A stretch of DNA of 38,488 nucleotides from Bacteroidales bacterium UBA5621 (GTDB lineage: Bacteria > Bacteroidota > Bacteroidia > Bacteroidales > VadinHA17), in the NCBI GenBank assembly GCA_002424525.1, contig DIKJ01000093.1:765-39252 (forward strand), read 5' to 3'. Both the position numbers and the translations under genes were made by a program. Shown one piece after another: positions 15,788 to 23,818 of the stretch. The notes beneath the pieces are model-generated. The model was not told where the DNA came from. It did not search any database and was given only the letters and a program-made list of their open reading frames with translations. Each line of letters starts with the position of its first letter. Positions within the stretch are counted from its first letter, which is position 1.

Positions 15788-18700
15788 TTAGAATGTTAAT
15801 TTCATACCACCGCTGACTATTCTTGCAAGGGGATAAGCTTGTCCACTAAGAAGTTCAGGATCAATATACTGCTGTTTGGCAAGGGTGAATAAGTTATTAC
15901 CGTTTACATATAAACGAAGGCCTTCAATGCCTAGTGATTTTATTAAATTTACCGGTAAACTATATCCAAATTCAAAGTTTTTCAATCTTACATAATCCAT
16001 GCTATTCAGAAAGTAAGTATTTGCCTGTGCTACTGCCCTCCAGTATTCATCGTTGCGGTTAAATGTTCTTGGATAGGTAGAATTGATATTTTCAGGAGTC
16101 CAGCGATTGTCAGCAAATTCTTTGTAATAATTGCCTATTTCACCGGATTCTGATGAAATGTAAACCATTGCACCCGTTGCACCCTGTATCAGAAGGGTCA
16201 GATCAAATCCTTTATATCTGACTTCAGCTGATAATCCTCCAATAAACCTTGGCATGCTATTCTTTTCATTCATTACTCTGTCCAAACCGTCGATTTTTTT
16301 ATCATCGTTTACATCTTTAAATATGATATCACCTGGCCGGGCGCCAGACCAATGTGGATAAGCATTAACTGCTTCATCATCTTTAAAGATCCCTATTGCC
16401 TCGTAATATAAGAATGAATTCACTGGTCTTCCTGTAGATTGCTGATATTCAGGAATTCCTGGAGTTTCATCCCAGAAGAGTATCTCATTCCTGGAATAGC
16501 TTCCGTTAATGGAAACGGAATAATCGAGGCCGCCCGAAGATCCACGATAGCCTACTACTGATTCAAATCCGCTGTTTTTAACCTTCCCTATATTTTCCGG
16601 AGGTAAAGTTAAGCCGGTTGAACTGGGAACGGAAGCATTTCTTTGAATGAGAATTTGTGAACGGATATTATTGAAATAATCGGCTGAAACGGTTACTTTA
16701 TTTTTAAGCAAGGATGCATCGAAACCGATATTTGCCTGGTTGGCAACTTCCCATGTTACATTAGGATTTGGAATTTTTGTTTCATTCAGGAGCTTGGATT
16801 CGACTCCGCCAAAAACATAATTTCTGTTTGAAAGGAAGCCGTAAGTCGCCAGGTATTGATATTCTGCAATACGGTCATTCCCTGTCTGTCCCCATGATCC
16901 ACGGATTTTAAAGTCATTAACGAAAGAATTGTTTTTCCAGAAATTTTCTTCTGAAATACGCCACGCTGCTGAAAGGGCAGGGAAAAACCCGAATCGTTTG
17001 CTTTCAGGGAACATATAGGAACCATCGTATCTCCAAACAAATTCGAGCAAATATTTACTGCTGAATGCATAGTTAAAACGACCAAAATAGCTCATGTAAG
17101 CATACTGGTTTGCATAACCGTTATTGGCCATGTATTGGTCTGTAGCACCTGCAAATAATTGATCGACAGAAGCCGAAAGGAAATTTTTACGGAAAGCAGA
17201 GAAAAAGTCGTTTATCCCATTCCTTCTTTCAGTTCCTGCCATCACCTTAACATCATGCATACCTGCGAATGTCTTTTCGTAGGTAGCATAGGCGTTTACG
17301 TTGATCCTTTGTCCATCCTGCATTCGTTGAGTTAACTGAGGAGAGTCCAGACCTCTTTTGGCCGCAACAGTTTTATGTTCCGGATTGCCATCCCATGTGT
17401 ACAAATACCATGGAGTCTCCCATAATTTCCCAAACAGGATAGTTTTATCAAAAGAGGCATTAGCTGTAACTGTTAATCCTGTAACCCATGGAATTGCAAT
17501 AACTGAACGTAAATTGCTTTCAAGTATATACATTTTACTTTTATCGTATCCTGTGGCACTGGTTACACTAACCGCCGGGTTAAAGCCATATTCAATATCC
17601 GGCCCGGGATCCCCGTTAGGCCAGTATGCGGGCCAATTTGGTTTACCGCGCATCAGCATACGAAAGTTATTGTTTGCACTAACTGTCGGGTAATTTCTGA
17701 TCTCTTCTCTTCCGGAAACATCAAAAGAAATGTTGATGTATCTATTCACCTTGCCATCGATATTTGTTCGGAAATCGTACTGAGTGTAGTTGGTAGCACT
17801 TCTTTTGTAAATAGCATCCTGGAACCTGGCTCCAAGTGAGAGGAAATATTTCATATTTTCAGTTCCTCCGGAGATAGAAACATTTTGTGAATTCTGGCCT
17901 GTCCATGGCTTAAACACCTCTTTAAACCAATCGGTATTCGGGTAGCCCCAGGGATCTGATCCATCGAGGAATTTCTGAAGTTCAGCCTCTGCATACTTCT
18001 GGTTACGACCCAGTGAAGGGGTCTTATAATAAGCAATTTCATTGAGCATGGTAGCATACTGATGAGAATTAGCCATTTCAGGTATTTTTGTCGGCTGGGA
18101 AATACCATAGTTCAAGTCAATTGAAATTACAGGTTTCCCGATACTACCACGCTTGGTCACAACAAGTATGACACCGTTTGCAGCCTGCGAACCATAAATA
18201 GCAGCTGAAGCATCTTTCAGAATAGTAATGCTCTCAATATCATTTGGTTCCAGGCGTTCAAAACCGCGGTTTGGAACACCATCCACAACAATCAGAGGAT
18301 TATTTTCATTACCCATTCCTAGTGTATTTGTTCCACGTATACGCAACATAGCGCCATCCATTCCGGGTTCGCCACTTCTTGAAATAGCCGTAAGACCAGG
18401 TAAACGGCCAATAAGATTATTACTCAGGTTGGTCGAGGCTGACTTTGCCAGTTCTGCTCCCTTTGTTGAAACTACTGAACCTGTTGCAGTAACTTTCTTT
18501 TGAGTACCATAACCAACAACAATAATTTCGTCCAGACCTGTGATCTGCTGAGCAAGGGCAACATCGAGGATTGCTCTACCACCTAAAGGGATCTCCTGGG
18601 TGACATAACCAATAAAGGAGAAGGACAGAATAGCCGCTTTGTCAGTAACTGTAATGGAGTATTTCCCTCCTGCGTCGGTAATTGCTCCGATGGTAGTCCC

Positions 18701-18949
18701 TTTAACCTGGATATTCACACCAGGCATAGGATTTGTTGTTGCAGCATCTGTAACTGTTCCTGTAACATTTATCTGCTGATCGTCAGCGGTCAGGTCTGTA
18801 CCAACTGAGGTAAATGAACCTGCCGCTGTTGCCGGCAGAATAATCAAACCGAGGAACAGAATCAATACCAAAATACTCGCAGGTTGTTCTGACTTGCGAA
18901 AATCAATATTTGGCAATGAGGACCAAAAAAAGTAAGTGATTCTTTTCAT
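15788..18949 (-). CDS. SusC/RagA-family TonB-linked outer membrane transporter
   Basis: 1053 residues. A long signal region (about 22-45) is followed by a carboxypeptidase-regulatory-like domain (about 60-133: NVTGTVTDAATTNPMPGVNI), a TonB-box-like stretch (LDEIIVVGYGTQ, 139-150), the plug (RGTNTLGMGNENNPLIVVDG, then SAAIYGSQAANGVILVVTK) and a barrel that ends ARIVSGGMKLTF. There is no N-terminal STN domain, so signalling through an anti-sigma factor is unlikely, which fits control by the HTCS. It imports the saccharide bound by SusD in a TonB-dependent manner. The start is about 160 bases downstream of the operator-like motif at 19109-19141, so it has its own promoter. Confidence 0.95.
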   Translation of the reverse strand: MKRITYFFWSSLPNIDFRKSEQPASILVLILFLGLIILPATAAGSFTSVGTDLTADDQQINVTGTVTDAATTNPMPGVNIQVKGTTIGAITDAGGKYSITVTDKAAILSFSFIGYVTQEIPLGGRAILDVALAQQITGLDEIIVVGYGTQKKVTATGSVVSTKGAELAKSASTNLSNNLIGRLPGLTAISRSGEPGMDGAMLRIRGTNTLGMGNENNPLIVVDGVPNRGFERLEPNDIESITILKDASAAIYGSQAANGVILVVTKRGSIGKPVISIDLNYGISQPTKIPEMANSHQYATMLNEIAYYKTPSLGRNQKYAEAELQKFLDGSDPWGYPNTDWFKEVFKPWTGQNSQNVSISGGTENMKYFLSLGARFQDAIYKRSATNYTQYDFRTNIDGKVNRYINISFDVSGREEIRNYPTVSANNNFRMLMRGKPNWPAYWPNGDPGPDIEYGFNPAVSVTSATGYDKSKMYILESNLRSVIAIPWVTGLTVTANASFDKTILFGKLWETPWYLYTWDGNPEHKTVAAKRGLDSPQLTQRMQDGQRINVNAYATYEKTFAGMHDVKVMAGTERRNGINDFFSAFRKNFLSASVDQLFAGATDQYMANNGYANQYAYMSYFGRFNYAFSSKYLLEFVWRYDGSYMFPESKRFGFFPALSAAWRISEENFWKNNSFVNDFKIRGSWGQTGNDRIAEYQYLATYGFLSNRNYVFGGVESKLLNETKIPNPNVTWEVANQANIGFDASLLKNKVTVSADYFNNIRSQILIQRNASVPSSTGLTLPPENIGKVKNSGFESVVGYRGSSGGLDYSVSINGSYSRNEILFWDETPGIPEYQQSTGRPVNSFLYYEAIGIFKDDEAVNAYPHWSGARPGDIIFKDVNDDKKIDGLDRVMNEKNSMPRFIGGLSAEVRYKGFDLTLLIQGATGAMVYISSESGEIGNYYKEFADNRWTPENINSTYPRTFNRNDEYWRAVAQANTYFLNSMDYVRLKNFEFGYSLPVNLIKSLGIEGLRLYVNGNNLFTLAKQQYIDPELLSGQAYPLARIVSGGMKLTF

Positions 18950-19108
18950 ACTCTACGCTCTTAGTTAATTTAAGTAAAGGATAATTAAATATTAAACTTG
19001 TTGTAATTTGTATTTTGATTTGAGGTTAAGGTTTAGTTTTTGAGGAATAAATACTTCCGAATTCAATTTGAAAATTAGGTGAAAACAAATGAACCTGTCT
19101 TCTGTTTT

Positions 19109-19141
19109 GTTTCAATTATTATAACAAATGTCTTGTTATAA
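19109..19141. promoter_or_regulatory. operator-like composite motif upstream of susC
   Basis: GTTTCA, 12 bases, AATGT, nTnnn, TATAA. The same elements with the same spacing lie at 27666-27698. This copy also contains an 8-base inverted repeat (TATAACAA 19120-19127 and TTGTTATA 19133-19140). A TAATTTTC -7-like box lies on the minus strand at 19077-19070. Confidence 0.45.
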
Positions 19142-19181
19142 AACCTGTGTCATTTAGTATAACACATGTGCCAGCATGTAC

Positions 19182-20195
19182 TCAGTTCAAGCTCCACAGC
19201 AATTCCATGGTCAATCCGCCGGCATCTTCCAGGTCGATGTATTCATAACGGCCGGAACCCGGTTTGCCTTTTTCGCCCCATGTTCCACCCATTGACACAA
19301 CATACCCCTTGCTTCTATAGTCTTCCAGAACCTTATCCATATCTTTTACAGAAAAAGCCAGGTGGTGTATCCCTTCACCGTGCTCTCTGATATGATCATC
19401 ATATACAATCGGGATTGAAACTGGTATGCACCACTCATATGCGATATCACCATGTCTCTGCCAGCCCTGTGTCAGGTCATGATCAACCTCACTTCCATAA
19501 TAATGTTTCTCTCCCAGTACAGGATGATTGATCTGAAACTCAGGAAATCCTATTTTATGCCAATAGGCGGAAACATCCTGGATGTTTTCATTCCGTATGG
19601 CAAATGCATACTGGTTCAGATGCATATTATGCAGATTCTTTGCCGACAAATTCTGCATCATGTGTAGCTCGGTGTCACCGTAAGTAAGTCCGAGGTGATA
19701 CTTTCCCCCGTTCCGGGTATCCATTAAGACATAACTCAGGGTTCCTTTCTCAGTCGGGAAATCGAATTCCTCATCGATCCTGACACCCAATGCTGCAAGA
19801 CGTTTTAATTCCTTCTTCATGGATTTTTTATTGTCCAGCCGGTGCACCAGGCTCATGGCACCATCACCATATGAATCCAGGAATCTGGAAAAAACAGACT
19901 CATCCCCCAGTGGTTGAATCCATGTAATATGAGCGCCTCCCAGGTTGGCTTTGGCCATTTTTACTGCAACTGATTTTCCTGATTTTTTAAAATGAAAATT
20001 GACGGTATCCAGATTCAGCACCTGGTCGAAACCAAGTTTTGCCCAGTGTGCTGTGGTTTTATCCAGGTCATTAATTACCCACAATACCTGGTCAACATGT
20101 TTAAAATGTTCAGGCATTTCGGTTGTATCAGCACTTTTCTTCCCGCAGGAGAAAAGGGTAATGAGTAAAATCAAATAAAAGTTCCTCATATTCAT
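19182..20195 (-). CDS. lipoprotein with two VOC (glyoxalase-like) modules
   Basis: 338 residues from the ATG at 20195 (an ATG at 20189 is equally possible); the frame is open further upstream, but that part overlaps the GH42 gene and lacks signal-peptide character. The lipobox LITLFSC (Cys17) points to membrane anchoring. Two vicinal oxygen chelate modules follow: HVDQVLWVINDLDKTTAHW with KLGF, and HLNQYAFAIRNENIQDVSAY, then GIHHLAFSVKDMDKVLEDYR and the metal-ligand Glu in GGLTMELLW. The layout recalls 4-hydroxyphenylpyruvate dioxygenase-like proteins, which bind iron with two His and one Glu. Isomerase, dioxygenase or lyase activity are all possible. Between GH42 and susC on the same strand, so part of the locus; substrate unknown. 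Confidence 0.75.
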   Translation of the reverse strand: MNMRNFYLILLITLFSCGKKSADTTEMPEHFKHVDQVLWVINDLDKTTAHWAKLGFDQVLNLDTVNFHFKKSGKSVAVKMAKANLGGAHITWIQPLGDESVFSRFLDSYGDGAMSLVHRLDNKKSMKKELKRLAALGVRIDEEFDFPTEKGTLSYVLMDTRNGGKYHLGLTYGDTELHMMQNLSAKNLHNMHLNQYAFAIRNENIQDVSAYWHKIGFPEFQINHPVLGEKHYYGSEVDHDLTQGWQRHGDIAYEWCIPVSIPIVYDDHIREHGEGIHHLAFSVKDMDKVLEDYRSKGYVVSMGGTWGEKGKPGSGRYEYIDLEDAGGLTMELLWSLN

Positions 20196-20295
20196 TCTAT
20201 AAATAGTTATTAGATAATATCGCTGGATAATTGGAATAATATGTGTCGGAATATCAACATTTTTCGTTATTTGCCGAACATGCGCAATAGTAAGA

Positions 20296-22389
20296 TTATT
20301 TTTCTTCAATGATCAGCACATCCCATGGCCTTACAGTAAGGGTTGCTCCTCTGACAACGGATTGATCTGAAATCAGTTCGGTCCCTGAAGCATGAGGATA
20401 TTTAAACTTCCTGTCAATGGATGAATAATTATAATAAAGGTGTACTTTCTTATTGAAATCATTCGTTCCGGATTTAGCGATTAAAGGCCAGCTGAACTGG
20501 AAGTCAGGGCTGGTAATTCCGGCTCTCGAAAGTGCTTCTTTAATAATTCTGGCCTGGATCTGATCAGAGAACACAGAACCCTGGTACAGCAAAGTTCCTT
20601 TACCAAAATTATTAATCGTCACTGCCGGGTATTTTGAAAAATAAGGATGGTCGTAATATGCAAGTGTTTTTGCCGTTTCAGGAATGATAAATTCCATCCA
20701 TTCCCGCGCAGTGTTATCGGTTACGCTGAAAGGATTACCTTTCAGTGGCAGGTCTTTGATATTTGAAAATTCCTGGTAATAAAAGCCACATGCCTCACGC
20801 AATGGTCCTGGTGCAAGAACCGGACGAACCATTGAGTTTTCATCACAGAACCCGCTTTTGAACTGCATGATCAGGTGACCCCCATTTTTAATATAACGAT
20901 TGATCTTCTCAATCAACTCATCTGATGCAACGTAAAGGGATGGAATAATGACCAGTTTATATTTCTCAAAATCCGGTTTTTCCGGGAAAATGAAATCCAC
21001 ACCCACATTGTTCTGGTAAAGTACCCGGTGAAACTGTGCCGCCAGCTGGTTCCGATAGGCATTGTTGGTTGATTCGGTCCATGCCGGACTATTCTTATCA
21101 AATGGCATGAAATTCAATGCATCATTGCAGTCGTGGCTGAACAGGATGGCGACATCATTTTGTTTTTTAAGATTCACCAGATGCTGACCAAACTTCTGAA
21201 GTTCGTGTGCTGTCTTCGAAACTTCCGCGTATGCCCGGTTGGGCTGAAGATCATGCGAAAGGACTCCTTTCCAGTAAGTCTCCTGACCATAATGAATGGA
21301 ATGCCAGTGCCAGTATTCCACCATATTGGCACCGGAACCGATATGGGCATACACATTCTGTCTCATTTGCCCCGGGTAAGGTGGTTGCTGGGTGTTGGAT
21401 GTCCAGCCTATGGTCTGTGCATTGGTTTCCGTTACGAGGTAATTGGTGTTCTTAACAGACCTGAAATAATCTCCGCCGAAAGCAATTTCGTTTCCGGTGA
21501 GATCATCCTGCTGTCCATGATAGATATTCACAGCCATCACATCCATATACCGGGAGCTTTCAATCTGGTCGATGTCCTGGACAGCCGGCATGAAACACTG
21601 GGTTATGAACTGGTCGTCGCTCTTGTATTCCATTACAATTTTAGACTGCCACTGCAGAAAATCTGCCACTGCTTTGCGGTTAAAGCGAGCCCATTCCAGC
21701 TTATAGCCTGTATTGGTCACTGCATCCCGGGGAGGTACTTCTTCCCAGCTGTCGATGGTCATTCCCCAGTAATTCAATCCCCATATTTTATTCAGGTTTT
21801 CCGTTGTTTTAAATTTCTTTTTCAGGTAGTTGACAAAACTTACCTGGAAATCATAGTTGTGAACGCCTCTTGAAGTGGTTTCGTTATCAACCTGGAATCC
21901 TAAAATGGCCGGATGAGTGGCAAAATGTTCCATCAATTTACGGATGATCCTTTCCGAATAAAAAAGAAATGTTGGATTCGTAATATTCATATTCTGCCTG
22001 ATGCCATAATTCGCCTTTTCTCCACCCCTGTATGTAAGCAGTACTTCAGGGTGCTTATGCCATAACCAGGCAGGTATGGAATAGGTTGGCGTTCCAAAAA
22101 TGACCTTTATGCCCGCTTCATGCATTTTGTCCAGGATACGGTCCATCCAATCAAATTCAAATTCACCGTCCCTGGGTTCAAACAGGCTCCATGTGGATTC
22201 ACCTACACGAACGACTGAAATACCGGCTTCCTTCATCAGACGGATATCCTCATCCAGTCTGTCATAAGGCATATATTCATGATAATAGGCAGCCCCGTAA
22301 AGTACGTTGTTAAAAGGTTTATCCGACTGTGACCTCAGGCTGATCGGTAATATACAACAGAGCAGAAGAAAACTGATTTTTGATTTCAT
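20296..22389 (-). CDS. GH42-type beta-galactosidase, exported
   Basis: 697 residues with a signal peptide (MKSKISFLLLCCILPISLRS). Residues about 28-400 are the GH42 TIM barrel: YGAAYYHEYMPYDRLDEDIR, VVRVGESTWSLFEP, then FQVDNE with acid/base Glu170 and LVTETNAQTIGW with nucleophile Glu321. A trimerisation-like domain (about 405-620) and a small beta domain complete it. The enzyme should remove terminal beta-galactosyl, or related alpha-L-arabinosyl, residues in the periplasm. The gene sits 75 bases after the serine-hydrolase gene and 100 bases before the VOC gene, all on the minus strand and probably in one transcript. Confidence 0.9.
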   Translation of the reverse strand: MKSKISFLLLCCILPISLRSQSDKPFNNVLYGAAYYHEYMPYDRLDEDIRLMKEAGISVVRVGESTWSLFEPRDGEFEFDWMDRILDKMHEAGIKVIFGTPTYSIPAWLWHKHPEVLLTYRGGEKANYGIRQNMNITNPTFLFYSERIIRKLMEHFATHPAILGFQVDNETTSRGVHNYDFQVSFVNYLKKKFKTTENLNKIWGLNYWGMTIDSWEEVPPRDAVTNTGYKLEWARFNRKAVADFLQWQSKIVMEYKSDDQFITQCFMPAVQDIDQIESSRYMDVMAVNIYHGQQDDLTGNEIAFGGDYFRSVKNTNYLVTETNAQTIGWTSNTQQPPYPGQMRQNVYAHIGSGANMVEYWHWHSIHYGQETYWKGVLSHDLQPNRAYAEVSKTAHELQKFGQHLVNLKKQNDVAILFSHDCNDALNFMPFDKNSPAWTESTNNAYRNQLAAQFHRVLYQNNVGVDFIFPEKPDFEKYKLVIIPSLYVASDELIEKINRYIKNGGHLIMQFKSGFCDENSMVRPVLAPGPLREACGFYYQEFSNIKDLPLKGNPFSVTDNTAREWMEFIIPETAKTLAYYDHPYFSKYPAVTINNFGKGTLLYQGSVFSDQIQARIIKEALSRAGITSPDFQFSWPLIAKSGTNDFNKKVHLYYNYSSIDRKFKYPHASGTELISDQSVVRGATLTVRPWDVLIIEEK

Positions 22390-22464
22390 AACAATTAATA
22401 TTGATTTTTAAGTTTTATTCTATATTACTAATCATCATGTAAGAAATCTATTTTTTACATTTAT

Positions 22465-23757
22465 TTAATTCCCCGTTAGCGCCTGATATGTCAGCACCTG
22501 GAATTTCTGGTGAATATCTCCGTAATGCATCGGGAACATCTGGGTAAAGAACAGTCCGATCAGGTCTTCTTCCGGATCCATCCAGTAACTGGTGGAAAAA
22601 TACCCGCCCCAGCTGTAATTTCCAACCGAGCTTAAAATCTGATGTTTATTTTTATCTGAAACAAGACCGAATCCCAGACCAAAGCCCCCATCACCATAAA
22701 GGCTACCTACCTGGTTCATCGTCATCAGATCAACGGTTTTTCTGCCCAGTATCTGATGCCCGTTAAATGATCCCCCGTTTATCATCATCTGCATAAAACG
22801 TGCATAATCAAGTATTGAACAGCATATACCCGCCGCTCCGGAGAAATAACTTCCATTACCTTTAAGTGGATACTCGTAAAGAGGTTCGTCCGATGCTATA
22901 AGTCCTTTATTGGTATTGGCATACACAGGGACAAGTCTGTCCACTTTCTCATCCTGCAGAAAGAAACAAGCATCTTTCATACCAAGGGGACCAAACAGTC
23001 TTTCATCAAGGAAATCCTTAAATGATTTTCCTGAAATCACTTCTACCAGATAACCGAGCACATCCGTACTAAGTCCATAGGTATACTTTTCTCCCGGTTC
23101 ATGCAGAAGTGGAAGTCCGGCAAGTGTGGGAATAGTTGTCTTAAGGGTGGCTCCGGTAATCAGGAACCCGTAATTGATTCCATATTTTTTGTAAAGAGGC
23201 TCTATTTCTGCGTTAAAAGAGGATCCTATTCCCGCAGTATGGGTAAGGAGATGACGTATAGTGATTTCTTTGGAAGCTGGTTTTGCAATATATGTGGTAT
23301 CAGGATTCAATTTAACAAGCACCTGCGGATTCTTAAACTCCGGAATGAATTTTGAGACCGGGTCATCCAATAAAAAGTATCCTTCTTCGTATAGCATCAT
23401 TACAGCCACGCTGGCTAAAGCTTTTGTCATAGATGCCATGCGGAAAATATCATTATTCTCCATCGGATCCTGTGCTGCAGGATCACGCATGCCAAAGCTC
23501 TTATAATAGACCATTTTACCATGCCTTGCAATAAAGGCAACAGCCCCCGGAAAACATTCTCTCTCAATATAATCATTGACTACGGTATCGATCCGTGCAA
23601 GCCGCTCAGAAGAAAATCCTGCAGATTCAGGCTCAGCAGCGACCAGTTGCTGCCTCGCTAAACCGGTACTATGATTTGTACTGTTGTTTTTACACGAAGT
23701 AAAAATTAGAGTAATAATCACAAAAACTGCCACTGTTTTAAATGGTAATGCTTTCAT
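22465..23757 (-). CDS. class C beta-lactamase-family serine hydrolase, lipoprotein
   Basis: 430 residues with a lipoprotein signal ending LIFTSC (Cys22). The fold is that of penicillin-binding protein/class C beta-lactamase relatives: SxxK is SMTK (Ser109, Lys112), the tyrosine motif is the YGL of KYTYGLSTD (Tyr227), and IRHLLTHTAGIGS is the conserved block between them. Such proteins in utilisation loci are usually esterases, transesterases or D-amino-acid amidases rather than antibiotic-resistance enzymes. Here it could remove an acyl group from the glycan or aglycone. It lies 61 bases after the GH2-FMN gene and before GH42. Confidence 0.85.
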   Translation of the reverse strand: MKALPFKTVAVFVIITLIFTSCKNNSTNHSTGLARQQLVAAEPESAGFSSERLARIDTVVNDYIERECFPGAVAFIARHGKMVYYKSFGMRDPAAQDPMENNDIFRMASMTKALASVAVMMLYEEGYFLLDDPVSKFIPEFKNPQVLVKLNPDTTYIAKPASKEITIRHLLTHTAGIGSSFNAEIEPLYKKYGINYGFLITGATLKTTIPTLAGLPLLHEPGEKYTYGLSTDVLGYLVEVISGKSFKDFLDERLFGPLGMKDACFFLQDEKVDRLVPVYANTNKGLIASDEPLYEYPLKGNGSYFSGAAGICCSILDYARFMQMMINGGSFNGHQILGRKTVDLMTMNQVGSLYGDGGFGLGFGLVSDKNKHQILSSVGNYSWGGYFSTSYWMDPEEDLIGLFFTQMFPMHYGDIHQKFQVLTYQALTGN

Positions 23758-23818
23758 TTCATGTTTATTTATTGTTGATAGTCATAAAATGGTCTGGCAT
23801 GAGAATCCATAATCCGGC

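Noticed and set aside
20196..20309. Longer start for the VOC lipoprotein
   Set aside because: The extra 38 residues overlap the end of the GH42 gene and would bury the lipobox.
22465..23757. Antibiotic-resistance beta-lactamase
   Set aside because: It is a lipoprotein within a glycan-type operon and matches the broad serine hydrolase family rather than AmpC.
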